NCBI RefSeq assembly: GCF_000993825.1 | Contig: NZ_CP011114.1 | Location: 4,030,001 to 4,094,000 of the forward strand | Direction: 5' to 3' | Source: Paenibacillus durus ATCC 35681 | Lineage (GTDB): Bacteria > Bacillota > Bacilli > Paenibacillales > Paenibacillaceae | DNA length: 64,000 nucleotides | Shown here: positions 15,715 to 24,063 of the stretch, one piece after another | Position numbering within the stretch: the first letter of the stretch is position 1 | Layout of the letters: each line of letters opens with the position of its first letter | Notes under the pieces: model-generated | Seen by the model: only the letters and a program-made list of their open reading frames with translations | What the model was told of the DNA's origin: nothing | The model's database searches: none | Translations under genes and position numbers: made by a program

Positions 15715-16875
15715 TTAATAAGTTCTCAGTGAAATCCACACCAGACACTTGTCGTCATCACGCTCTCCCGGGGCCTTGTTATCGAAGAAAGCGGCCTTCA
15801 TCGGCTCTTCGCGCCACTCATGCTCCCCCGCAAGCTCGCCGATCAGGAATTTCAGTTGTTCCTCCTGATCTCCCTCCACCATCTCCAGAAGCCCGTCGGT
15901 ATACATCGCCAAATGGCCTTCCTGCTCATAAGTGAGCGTTTGAGGCGAAGCCTCGATTCGGTCGAACACTCCTACCGGATGACAGTTGCTCTCCAGCAGC
16001 ACCGGTTCGGCGGCGTTCCCTTCAAAGAACAGGGCAGGGGGATGGCCTGCATTCACATAGTCAATGCGCTGCAATTTGGTATCAATGACAAGATAAATGG
16101 CTGTAAAATAGTATTGTACAAGCTGTTTTTCGATATAGAGCTGGTTGAAGCGCCGGTTCAGTTCCTGAATGACTTTCTCCGGCTCGACATAAGTCGTGAC
16201 CGTGTCCTTGAGCACGGAAGCAATGAACATGCAGAACAGAGAGGATGAAATGCCGTGTCCCATCATATCCAGCAAAATGACCCCATAACGCCCGTCTCCC
16301 AGCGCGTACCAGGCATACAAATCCCCGGCTAGCTCAAATGAAGGCTGATAAATGGCATGTACCTCGAACAGTTCCTCTTTCAGCGGCAGGCTGAGCACTG
16401 CATTTTGCACGAGTGCCGCCAGCTTCAATTCGTACTGAATGCGCTGATCCCTTTCCTTATGCCAATCCTTCTCGGCCTTCAGCCGCAGAGCCAAGCGGAT
16501 TCGCGCCATCAGCTCGACCTTGTTGATCGGCTTGGTTACATAATCGACCGCGCCGGCATCCAGCGCTTCCGCCAATTTCTTGGAGTCGCCGACGGCGGTT
16601 ACCATGATAATCGGAATATCCTTCAAATTCGCGTACTGCTGCACGATCCGGCAAGCCTCGATACCGTCCATTTCGGGCATCATCATATCGAGAAGAATCA
16701 GATCGACATCGGGATGCTTTGGCCTAAGTTCGCTATTCTCGCCGCGGGCTCCGAGCAGCTCCAGCATTTCAATTGCGGAAGCCGCCGTAATCACATTGCG
16801 ATAAGCCTCTTTTTTTAGGATTTCACGGATGATGATAATATTGGTAGGATTGTCGTCAACAATTAGTATTTTCAT
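15715..16875 (-). CDS. Response regulator fused to PP2C phosphatase (RsbY-like)
   Basis: Two-domain signalling protein of 386 aa. The receiver domain (residues 1-125) has the acidic pocket at VDDN, the phospho-acceptor Asp in LILLDMMMPEMDG, the Thr in IIMVTAVGDS and the Lys in YVTKPI. A linker helix (130-150) leads to a SpoIIE/RsbU-type PP2C phosphatase with GDLYAWYALGD, ILLDMMGHGISSSL, YVNAGHPPALFF, LAMYTDGLLEM and the final DDDKCLVWI. The expected job is to dephosphorylate RsbV-P when phosphorylated by a sensor kinase, switching SigB on. Domain order and location match RsbY of the B. cereus group. No sensor kinase lies nearby. Confidence 0.85.
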   Translation of the reverse strand: MKILIVDDNPTNIIIIREILKKEAYRNVITAASAIEMLELLGARGENSELRPKHPDVDLILLDMMMPEMDGIEACRIVQQYANLKDIPIIMVTAVGDSKKLAEALDAGAVDYVTKPINKVELMARIRLALRLKAEKDWHKERDQRIQYELKLAALVQNAVLSLPLKEELFEVHAIYQPSFELAGDLYAWYALGDGRYGVILLDMMGHGISSSLFCMFIASVLKDTVTTYVEPEKVIQELNRRFNQLYIEKQLVQYYFTAIYLVIDTKLQRIDYVNAGHPPALFFEGNAAEPVLLESNCHPVGVFDRIEASPQTLTYEQEGHLAMYTDGLLEMVEGDQEEQLKFLIGELAGEHEWREEPMKAAFFDNKAPGERDDDKCLVWISLRTY

Positions 16876-17095
16876 TACTTCACCTCACCGTCTCATAATT
16901 CGACCGAAAAATCCAAAATGCGCATATTATTATGATACGATATTTAGCTGGGTATTTTCCATCCGCAACATTTGCAGGCATCGCCTTTTCTTTCCTTGGA
17001 TTGACAAAAAGGCATATTCCCATTAAAAGTAACCCCCAGCCATAGTGGAACTGGAGGTTGCGTTAATGACGATTTCTCATCAGGAGGCCTGGGCG

Positions 17096-17605
17096 CTACT
17101 TCCGGTATCTCTGCCAGAGACCGGCGGCGACATCGACTCCTTTGAGGACGGCGTCCAATCTCCCCTTCTTGCTGTTTACCGCATTAACCGCATTATAGGA
17201 ATTTACCGTCCGCTCCTCAGCAGGGGTCGCCTTGACGTTGTTGACCGATACAAGCTCCGCTTTCTCTTTCAGCTCCCGGTTTTTGCGGAATCTCTCAATG
17301 ACTGTTACCGATACCTGCTTCACGGTCATTGTCAGCTCGCTGAGCACCTCGCCCAGATTCTGGACCGAGTCCATAATAGGATCGATTTTCTCTATTTTAC
17401 CCTGCACATCCGCCGTAATCTTGTTGGCGTGTCTTACCGTAGCTTTCACTTCATAAGTGAGCTCATCGACTGTCTTCTGTACCTCCTGAAGCGTCTGGCT
17501 CACTTTGTCGAGAGAAGCCTTGGCGGAATTCAGAGTCTTAATCAAAAAGAACACGAGAACTGCGAATGCGACAGCTATAAGCGCCACGCTGAGGCTAATG
17601 ATCAT
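17096..17605 (-). CDS. DUF948-family membrane protein (YtxG-like)
   Basis: Protein of 169 aa with one N-terminal transmembrane segment (IISLSVALIAVAFAVLVFFLI, residues 2-22). A long coiled-coil region follows (LDKVSQTLQEVQKTVDELTYEV and onward, residues 30-110), then a variable tail ending in GVDVAAGLWQRYRK. This is the DUF948 pattern of B. subtilis YtxG, a SigB-dependent general stress protein of unknown function. A SigB-type promoter 63 bp upstream of the start supports membership in the same regulon. GGAAGGAG lies before the ATG at 17605. Confidence 0.8.
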   Translation of the reverse strand: MIISLSVALIAVAFAVLVFFLIKTLNSAKASLDKVSQTLQEVQKTVDELTYEVKATVRHANKITADVQGKIEKIDPIMDSVQNLGEVLSELTMTVKQVSVTVIERFRKNRELKEKAELVSVNNVKATPAEERTVNSYNAVNAVNSKKGRLDAVLKGVDVAAGLWQRYRK

Positions 17606-17667
17606 GGGTATAAACTCCTTCCGATTCGTAATATTATCGGCCTCAAGTCTGCCTTAATATTGCATAG

Positions 17668-17693
17668 TTACCCCTGGGGTCTACAGCCGAAAC
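17668..17693 (-). promoter_or_regulatory. SigB-type promoter of the DUF948 gene
   Basis: On the minus strand GTTTCG (17688-17693), a 14-bp spacer, then GGGTAA (17668-17673). It ends 63 bp upstream of the start at 17605. Same spacing and near-identical boxes as the rsbV promoter. Confidence 0.65.
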
Positions 17694-17799
17694 AACCGTT
17701 CGGTCAGGCGTCTGGCGCAAGGGCGGTCAATATAATTGTATGATCGTATGCTGAAAAAAAGGGCATAGGGCTGCCCGGCAAACTAAAATAAGCTGAAGC

Positions 17800-17840
17800 A
17801 AGTCCGGGCGCCCTCCCTCGTAAAGGGCGGATTCCCGGGC
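17800..17840 (-). terminator. Hairpin terminator of the gene ending at 17841
   Basis: GC-rich arms built on TCCGGGCGCCCT and AGGGCGGATTCCCGG immediately after the stop codon, followed on the minus strand by the T-rich CTTATTTTAG. Confidence 0.6.
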
Positions 17841-18458
17841 TTATTTCAGCTTTATTAGCGAACGGAGCAGATTGCTCCAATCTACAGCAAAGGAGACGCG
17901 CATTCCGCTCTCCAGCAGTTCAATCTTGCGGACCTCCACCATAAACGGCATATGCTCCCGCAAGCGGACCGAAATCGGCGGAAAGGACAGCACGCCTTTC
18001 GGCACCTTCCGATTCCGGATCGATGTATAGTCGTGATGCAGCTTAATCATTCCGCCCGAATCCGGCGAAACCTCCATGATCATGCCGACTTCCGCACCGA
18101 ACGGCACCGGACCCGCCAGCCCGTTAATATCCGCAGTCAGCCGGTCTCCGCTCTGCCGGAACCGGGCTCCGGTAATCCAGACAAAGGATGAAGGATGCTC
18201 AGACAGATAGTCGTTCAATCCTTTTTTAAAGAGGTTGTTCAGCTCGTCTTCGGTCAACGTCAGCACGGGGCTTCTGTCTCTGACCATTTGGAGCAGCTTC
18301 GGATCAAAATCTACCCGGTCATAAGACAGATCCAGCTTATTCACCGGCGCGGCGTACCAGGCGGCGGCCGCTCCGGCAAGGAGCAGGAGCAGCACAATTC
18401 CGGCAAACGTCCGGAAAAGGATTTTGCCCGGCGTACTCTTTTTATTGTGATGAGGCAT
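17841..18458 (-). CDS. Membrane-anchored YpmS-like conserved protein
   Basis: Protein of 205 aa with an N-terminal positively charged tip and one transmembrane helix (FAGIVLLLLLAGAAAAWYAA, residues 19-38). An extracytoplasmic domain follows with repeated beta-type stretches and the segment LTLTEDELNNLFKKGLNDYL. The design resembles YpmS (DUF2140) of Bacillus, an exported protein of unknown role; the match is by architecture more than by motif, so the family call is tentative. The gene stands alone, with a terminator directly behind its stop. Confidence 0.5.
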   Translation of the reverse strand: MPHHNKKSTPGKILFRTFAGIVLLLLLAGAAAAWYAAPVNKLDLSYDRVDFDPKLLQMVRDRSPVLTLTEDELNNLFKKGLNDYLSEHPSSFVWITGARFRQSGDRLTADINGLAGPVPFGAEVGMIMEVSPDSGGMIKLHHDYTSIRNRKVPKGVLSFPPISVRLREHMPFMVEVRKIELLESGMRVSFAVDWSNLLRSLIKLK

Positions 18459-18533
18459 ATCTTCTCTTCCCTTCGTTGTCCTGCAACGATTCTAATAACT
18501 ATCTCTAAGTATACCGGGCTGCCTGCCCCCAGC

Positions 18534-18583
18534 GCAAAAAGGGCATCCCCATTAGCACCTGCCGCTGGAAACACCCTTTTTTC
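18534..18583 (-). terminator. Intrinsic terminator of the NlpC/P60 gene
   Basis: Arms around AAAAAGGG and CCCTTTTT with a T-run on the minus strand, about 60 bp after the stop at 18644. Confidence 0.55.
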
Positions 18584-18643
18584 ATGTACTGCACCCGTCA
18601 CAAACTGTACTACTGTCGCTTCCGCACTAGGCAAGCTGTATAA

Positions 18644-19465
18644 TCAGTGGATAACCGAGCCTCCGAAGAGGAATCGGTTGGTCCAAGAAGCGCTTAATTT
18701 ATCTACTCTGACACCCCCGGAAGATACGGAATACGTATGCAAAATCTGTCCGTCTCCCAAATATAGAGCGACATGCGTAATCCTTTCCGCAGACTTGTCA
18801 ATCCCGGCATAAGCGGCGGCTGAGCTTCCTTTGTAGCTCATAAAGAACATCAGATCGCCCCGTTTGAGACCCGATATATCCGTTACGGCTGAACGGCTCT
18901 CCCTGACCCATTTCCCCTGCTGTCTGGAATCAGCCGGCAGCTTAATATTCGCCGCTTCAAGATAAATCTGCCGGACAAAATCCGAGCAATCGAAGGTGGA
19001 TATGTCGCTGCGGCTTGACCCGAATTCATAAGGTGTGCCGAGATAGGACATCCCTCTAGCAATGACCTGCTCGATACTCGCTGTAGCTGTGCTTGCCGCA
19101 GGAGCAGCCGGTACAGGCTGTGGAGCCGCTTCGGCCGCTGTCAGAGCGATATACTTGTCCTGAGAGCTGCAATAGCCGATTTCTCCGTTCGCCGTGCGGA
19201 CCTTGTAGAAATAGGCATTCGTCTTTTCCAGAATCAGCACCTTCTCCCCTTCTTTTACATAGGAGAGCACCTTGCTGCCTGCGGAAGGCGCGCTGCGGAG
19301 CCGGACTGTTGACTGAATGACGGCCGATTGCGAGGCGGCACTGGACAGTACAGCGGCCGAATTCTTAGCCGCATGGACAGAATTAGCCCCGAACCCGCCC
19401 GAAGAAGCGCAAACTGCGGTTGACAATAATAACGCGGCAAGTAGCTGCTTGGTTAATTGGTTCAT
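18644..19465 (-). CDS. Secreted SH3-NlpC/P60 cell-wall hydrolase
   Basis: Exported peptidoglycan peptidase of 273 aa. A signal peptide (MNQLTKQLLAALLLSTAVCA, cleavage near HAA) is followed by a bacterial SH3 domain (about residues 48-108; TVRLRSAPSAGSKVLSYVKEGEKV), an Ala/Pro linker and a C-terminal NlpC/P60 domain. The domain's catalytic Cys is in STFDCSDFVRQIY, its His in RITHVALYLGDG and a polar third residue in QILHTYSVSSG. Family enzymes cut gamma-D-Glu-diamino-acid bonds in wall peptides. Start: the ATG at 19465 has GGGGGA upstream; the frame continues to 19531 but that stretch is not signal-like. Confidence 0.85.
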   Translation of the reverse strand: MNQLTKQLLAALLLSTAVCASSGGFGANSVHAAKNSAAVLSSAASQSAVIQSTVRLRSAPSAGSKVLSYVKEGEKVLILEKTNAYFYKVRTANGEIGYCSSQDKYIALTAAEAAPQPVPAAPAASTATASIEQVIARGMSYLGTPYEFGSSRSDISTFDCSDFVRQIYLEAANIKLPADSRQQGKWVRESRSAVTDISGLKRGDLMFFMSYKGSSAAAYAGIDKSAERITHVALYLGDGQILHTYSVSSGGVRVDKLSASWTNRFLFGGSVIH

Positions 19466-19747
19466 ACCGTCCCCCGAATGGATATGATTAGAACTCAACA
19501 ATGGTGGCGCCGCCGTTATTGTTTTCTGCAATAATTATAGGCTTCCCCCGGATATGGGAACATGCACCAAATTTCACAAATCGGAATACCAATTCATGGT
19601 AAAGGACGGGTCTATAGTCTTGATTTCTACTTGGATTTGGCGGGAATTGTTAATATTTAGGTTTCACCGCCTCAAAGTATCCCTTGTCGGCGTTTTCAAA
19701 AACCATTAAAATATTCTCATTACAAGCTTCAAGGAGGATTAACGCAA

Positions 19748-19930
19748 ATGACCGAGAGCAGTGACAAGCCCAAAATCAACCTCGCCGATGCCATCCGGCA
19801 AAAGCTGGAGCAGAAGAAGCAGCAGAACAACTCCAAACCGGGCGCTTTTCAAGCGGGTGCAGCCAAAACGTTTAAAACCCAGAACAACAAGAAACCGAAT
19901 AACCAGCGCCGCCGCACCGGCGGGTCCTGA
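19748..19930 (+). CDS. Small basic conserved hypothetical protein
   Basis: A 60-aa highly charged, probably disordered protein (INLADAIRQKLEQKKQQN, then Asn/Lys/Arg-rich, ending QRRRTGGS). AAGGAGG lies before the ATG at 19748 and a terminator follows, which support a real small gene. No function is known to me. The basic tail might bind RNA or the ribosome, but that is guesswork. Confidence 0.6.
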   Translation: MTESSDKPKINLADAIRQKLEQKKQQNNSKPGAFQAGAAKTFKTQNNKKPNNQRRRTGGS

Positions 19931-19988
19931 CCCGTGCAGCTCACTGCAAGTTTACGCAGGCGCAGCCTGCTAAGGGGTTAGAAAACCG

Positions 19989-20051
19989 AACGAGGTCGTC
20001 CTAAACGCAGCTTGCTTAAGCTCCCGCTGCTTTCAGAACTGCCTCGTTTTT
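19989..20051 (+). terminator. Terminator between the small basic gene and the cyclase gene
   Basis: Arms AACGAGGT and GCCTCGTT with T5-A-T4 after the second arm. The long loop contains smaller hairpins. Confidence 0.6.
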
Positions 20052-20085
20052 ATTTTGATTCCAAAGTAAAGGAGCCCAAAAAGCC

Positions 20086-20703
20086 ATGATCATCGATCTG
20101 ACCCACCCCATCCGGGACGGGCTGCCGGTCTATCCGGGAGATCAGCCAACGCAGCTTGCAAGATCCGCCGAATTCGCCCGGGATGGCTATAACAATCATC
20201 GCCTGACCATTAACATGCATTCAGGAACGCATATCGACGGGCATATGCACATGACGGACTGCACGGAGTATTTGAACGGGTATCCGCTGAGCACGTTTAT
20301 CGGGGAGGGCTGCTTGCTGGATGTCCGGGGAGCCGGAGCAATTGGATATAAACCCGAATACGAACAGCTCATTCACGAAGGGCAGATCGTAATCCTGTAC
20401 ACCGGACATAGCGATTTGTTCGGAGAACCCGCCTATTTTGCCGATTTTCCGGTTCTGACACCGGAGCTTGCGGATCTTCTGATTCGAAAAAAAATTAAAA
20501 TGGTCGGCATGGACACTCCATCGCCGGACAGACATCCTTTCGATATACACCGGATGCTGTTCAGCCGCCGCATTCCAATCATCGAGAATCTGACGGATCT
20601 TGCGGCGCTGCTTCCCTTATCCCGGTTTGAAGTGACCGCCCTTCCGCTGAATATCAACGCCGATTCCTCCATAGCCCGGGTGATTGCCCGCACTTTCCAG
20701 TAA
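20086..20703 (+). CDS. Cyclase/kynurenine formamidase-like metal hydrolase
   Basis: Metal-dependent hydrolase of the cyclase family (205 aa). The metal-binding motif HSGTHIDGHMHM near residues 45-56 corresponds to HxGTHxDxPxH of kynurenine formamidase; the Pro position is Gly here. Other landmarks are MIIDLTHPIRDGLPVYPGDQ at the N-terminus, VILYTGHSDLF, and VGMDTPSPDRHPFDIH. The family includes formylkynurenine and isatin hydrolases; without neighbours of the tryptophan pathway the substrate is open. AAAGGAG precedes the ATG. Confidence 0.8.
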   Translation: MIIDLTHPIRDGLPVYPGDQPTQLARSAEFARDGYNNHRLTINMHSGTHIDGHMHMTDCTEYLNGYPLSTFIGEGCLLDVRGAGAIGYKPEYEQLIHEGQIVILYTGHSDLFGEPAYFADFPVLTPELADLLIRKKIKMVGMDTPSPDRHPFDIHRMLFSRRIPIIENLTDLAALLPLSRFEVTALPLNINADSSIARVIARTFQ

Positions 20704-20708
20704 CTTAA

Positions 20709-20740
20709 AGAGCCGGCCGGATACCCATCCGGTCGGCTCT
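20709..20740. terminator. Hairpin between convergent cyclase and ABC-F genes
   Basis: Arms AGAGCCGGCCGG and CCGGTCGGCTCT pair over 12 bp with one G-U. T-runs are short on both strands. Confidence 0.55.
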
Positions 20741-20808
20741 AATAAGCATATGCCCGCCCCGTGCGCGGCAGAGACTTTCCCCGTCCCGCGCCTGCTTACG
20801 GCTTTATT

Positions 20809-22434
20809 TTACACTTCCACCGGATACATCCGCTGGCGCAGTTCCTTGACTTCGTCGCTTTCGAGGTACTCATCATAGCTCATCACGCGATCGATAATGC
20901 CATTTGGCGTAATCTCGATGATCCGGTTCGCAATCGTCTGAATGAACTGATGGTCATGCGATGTGAACAGAATCGTGCCGTCGAAGTCGATCAGCCCGTT
21001 GTTCAGCGCCGTGATGGACTCGAGGTCCAAGTGGTTCGTCGGCTCGTCGAAGACGAGGACGTTCGCGCCGTTCAGCATCATCTTCGCCAGCATGCAGCGC
21101 ACCTTCTCGCCCCCGGACAATACGCTCGCCTTCTTCAGCGCTTCCTCGCCGGAGAACAGCATGCGTCCCAGGAAGCCGCGCAGGAACGTCTCGTCCTGGT
21201 CCTTCGAGTATTGGCGTAGCCATTCCACCAGATTCAGCTCCACGCCATCGAAATAATTGGAGTTATCTTTCGGGAAGTAAGCTTGGGATGTCGTAACGCC
21301 CCAGGTGTATTCGCCCGATTCCACTTCCGTTTCGCCCATGATGACATCGAACAGCGTTGATTTGGGCAGCCCGTTCGGACCGACAAAAGCAATCTTGTCG
21401 CCTTTATTCACGACAAAGCCGACTTCGTCCAGCACCTTCTCGCCTTCAATGCTCTTGGTCAGATTGCTGATCGTCAGCAATTGCTTCCCGGCTTCGCGCT
21501 CCGGCTTGAAGTTCAGGAACGGATATTTCCGGTTGGACGGGCGAATGTCGTCGAGCGTGATCTTGTCGAGCTGCTTCTTCCGCGACGTCGCCTGCTTCGA
21601 CTTGGAGGCGTTAGCCGAGAAGCGCTGAATGAACGCCTGCAGCTCCTTGATCTTCTCTTCCTTCTTCTTGTTCGATTCCCGCTGAAGCTGGAGAGCGAGT
21701 TGACTGGACTCGTACCAGAAGTCATAGTTGCCGACATACATCTGGATTTTGCCGAAGTCGATGTCCGCGATGTGCGTACATACTTTGTTCAGGAAGTGAC
21801 GGTCATGGGATACGACGATAACGGTGCCTTCATAGTCCATGAGGAAGTTCTCCAGCCACTGAATGGATTCGAGGTCCAAGTGGTTGGTAGGTTCGTCAAG
21901 GAGCAGGTTGTTCGGACGGCCGAACAGCGCCTGGGCAAGCAGTACCCGGACCTTCTCGTTGCCGCTTAGCTCCGCCATCTTTTTGTCGTGCAGATCACGC
22001 GGAATGCCGAGGCCGATCAGGAGCGCGGCGGCGTCCGGTTCAGCGTCCCAGCCGTTCAGTTCGGCGAATTCGCCTTCCAGCTCGCCGGCCCGCAGACCGT
22101 CGGCTTCGGAGAAGTCGGACTTGGCGTACAGCGCGTCCTTCTCCTTCATAATGTCATACAGGCGCGCGTGGCCCATAATGACCGTTTCCAGCACCGGGTT
22201 TTCGTCATATTCGAAGTGGTTCTGCTTCAATATGGCCATGCGTTCGCCGGGCGTGATATGAACTTCGCCGGAGTTGGCTTCGATCTCACCGGACAGAATT
22301 TTCAGAAACGTCGATTTGCCGGCGCCGTTGGCCCCGATCAGGCCGTAGCAGTTGCCGGGAGTAAACTTTATATTTACATCTTCAAAAAGTGCGCGCTTTC
22401 CGTAACGGAGTGTCACGCCGCTTGTACTGATCAT
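20809..22434 (-). CDS. ABC-F family ATP-binding protein (YkpA/YbiT-like)
   Basis: Soluble ABC-F protein (541 aa) with two ATPase domains and no membrane part. Domain 1 has Walker A GANGAGKST, signature LSGNEKVR and Walker B NLLLDEPTNHLDL. A charged linker (about residues 240-300) follows, then domain 2 with signature LSGGEKVRCML and Walker B VLVFDEPTNHLDL. Domain 2's Walker A reads GPNGLPKST, with Pro where Gly is expected. ABC-F proteins act on the ribosome in translation control or antibiotic protection; length and linker fit the YkpA/YbiT branch. Start: MISTSGVTLRYGKR at 22434. The frame continues to 22620, but without family character. Confidence 0.85.
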   Translation of the reverse strand: MISTSGVTLRYGKRALFEDVNIKFTPGNCYGLIGANGAGKSTFLKILSGEIEANSGEVHITPGERMAILKQNHFEYDENPVLETVIMGHARLYDIMKEKDALYAKSDFSEADGLRAGELEGEFAELNGWDAEPDAAALLIGLGIPRDLHDKKMAELSGNEKVRVLLAQALFGRPNNLLLDEPTNHLDLESIQWLENFLMDYEGTVIVVSHDRHFLNKVCTHIADIDFGKIQMYVGNYDFWYESSQLALQLQRESNKKKEEKIKELQAFIQRFSANASKSKQATSRKKQLDKITLDDIRPSNRKYPFLNFKPEREAGKQLLTISNLTKSIEGEKVLDEVGFVVNKGDKIAFVGPNGLPKSTLFDVIMGETEVESGEYTWGVTTSQAYFPKDNSNYFDGVELNLVEWLRQYSKDQDETFLRGFLGRMLFSGEEALKKASVLSGGEKVRCMLAKMMLNGANVLVFDEPTNHLDLESITALNNGLIDFDGTILFTSHDHQFIQTIANRIIEITPNGIIDRVMSYDEYLESDEVKELRQRMYPVEV

Positions 22435-22646
22435 TTTTGCATACCATCCTTTACACATAGGTTTCCGGCATATTATAGCACAAAAATGGACCGAAAAGCC
22501 CGTAAACTCCTTGATTTGCCGCGAAAAGGGCAAAAATGGGCAGACAACGGCAATGAGATTCCGGCGCTTGACGCCGCCAGCGGGCCGGAACGTGCCGACT
22601 GTTTGTGTATTTTCAATCAAATTTGATGTAAAATGCGAGTAAACGC

Positions 22647-22678
22647 CCCTTGCTGACCTATACCCTTGCTGACCTATA
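22647..22678. repeat. Two perfect tandem copies of a 16-bp unit
   Basis: CCCTTGCTGACCTATA occurs twice head to tail in the gap before the CvfC-like gene, ending 42 bp upstream of its start. Confidence 0.85.
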
Positions 22679-22720
22679 TAAGTAAATGCGGCGGCTGCCG
22701 TCCTAAGGAGGTTTACCCGA

Positions 22721-23860
22721 ATGAAGATTACATTTATAGAACCGACCCCGAGTCCGCATACGATGAAGCTTCATCTGGATGAAAGTCTGGAGCCGGGAAT
22801 ACGCCGAACCTATACCCTGGAAAGTCAGCACGCTGCGCCAGCCTGGGCGCGGGAGATGCTGACCATTCCGGGAGTGGAAAATATCTTTCATACCGCCGAC
22901 TTCGCGGCGCTAGAGCGGAGGCCCTCCGCAGACTGGGCGGAGATATTCCGCGAGCTGAAGTCCCGCTTCGGCGGCGAAGCGGCCGGAGCGCAGGACTGGG
23001 CGCTAACAGACGAGAACGACGGTGCGCATTTCGGTGAGGCGCAGGTGTTCGTCCAAATGTTCCGCGCCATCCCGATGCAGATTCGGGTGAAGAGCGGAGC
23101 GCGCGAGGAACGCATCGCGCTGTCGCCGCGATTCACCGAGGCGGTGACGAATGTAGCGAGCGCGGTCCTGATCAAAGAGCGCAAGCTGACGGATTACGGC
23201 GTACGCTACGGCGAGCTACCCGAGATCGCGCGCGAAGTTGAGCAGGAGTTGGAGGCCGCGTATCCGCAGGAGCGCCTTGATTCGCTGGTGCAGCAGGCTA
23301 TCGCGCACGGAACGGCCGGCGGCGAATTCATCGAGCATCGCAGCAAGCGCGGTCAGGACGAGCTGCTGCGAGACCTGACGAGCGAAAACTGGCGGGTACG
23401 CTACGCGGCGCTTGAAGATTTGACGCCTACGCCCGAGCTGCTCCCGCAAATATCAGCGGCGCTGCGAGACCCGAAGCTGCTGATCCGGCGGTTAGCCGTC
23501 GTCTATCTGGGCGATCTCCGCACCCCCGAAGCGAAGGAACTGCTGTACGAGGCAATGAGAGACAACGCTCCCGCCGTGCGGCGCACCGCCGGGGATACCC
23601 TGTCCGATATCGGCGATCCCGCCGCCACGCCGGTCATGACCCGGGCGCTGAAGGACAGCAGCAAAATCGTCCGCTGGCGCGCCGCCCGGTTTCTGTACGA
23701 GGTCGGCACAGCTGAAGCGCGGAACGCGCTGGAAGCCGCGGTGAACGATCCCGAGTTCGAAGTCGGGCTTCAGGCGCGCATGGCGCTGGAGCGCATTGAG
23801 TCCGGCGAGGAAGCGGCCGGAACGGTCTGGCAGCAGATGGCGGGACGCGGACGCAGCTGA
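22721..23860 (+). CDS. CvfC-family protein with Nfu-like N-terminus and HEAT repeats
   Basis: Protein of 379 aa. The N-terminal 90 residues resemble the Nfu/NifU N-terminal fold (IEPTPSPHTMKLHLDESL, IPGVENIFHTADFAALERRP). From about residue 230 there are HEAT-like repeats (NWRVRYAALEDLTPTPELLPQI, DPKLLIRRLAVVYLG, APAVRRTAGDTLSDIGDPAA, SSKIVRWRAARFLYEVG). This is the layout of conserved virulence factor C (YpgR in B. subtilis), whose biochemical role is not established. No iron-sulfur CxxC is present. AAGGAGG precedes the ATG, and a terminator lies at 24001. Confidence 0.8.
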   Translation: MKITFIEPTPSPHTMKLHLDESLEPGIRRTYTLESQHAAPAWAREMLTIPGVENIFHTADFAALERRPSADWAEIFRELKSRFGGEAAGAQDWALTDENDGAHFGEAQVFVQMFRAIPMQIRVKSGAREERIALSPRFTEAVTNVASAVLIKERKLTDYGVRYGELPEIAREVEQELEAAYPQERLDSLVQQAIAHGTAGGEFIEHRSKRGQDELLRDLTSENWRVRYAALEDLTPTPELLPQISAALRDPKLLIRRLAVVYLGDLRTPEAKELLYEAMRDNAPAVRRTAGDTLSDIGDPAATPVMTRALKDSSKIVRWRAARFLYEVGTAEARNALEAAVNDPEFEVGLQARMALERIESGEEAAGTVWQQMAGRGRS

Positions 23861-24000
23861 GGCTGCGGCATAAATAACGGCATCCTACGTTAGGTGCCCG
23901 GCCCCCCGCCGCTCCGCAAGAGCAGGATCGCGCCGAGGGCCGAATTCGGCCTCACTCCGTATCCGGAGTGGCACATGCACTTTCGGTCCATTTCTATGAA

Positions 24001-24051
24001 TAAAGATCGCCCTCCCCGTCCTTTCGAACGGATGGAAGAGCGATCTTTTTC
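24001..24051. terminator. Terminator between CvfC and transglutaminase-like genes
   Basis: Arms AAAGATCGC and GCGATCTTT around a long loop, followed by T5 on the plus strand, with A-runs that serve the minus strand too. Confidence 0.7.
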
Positions 24052-24063
24052 ACGTCATCGTTA

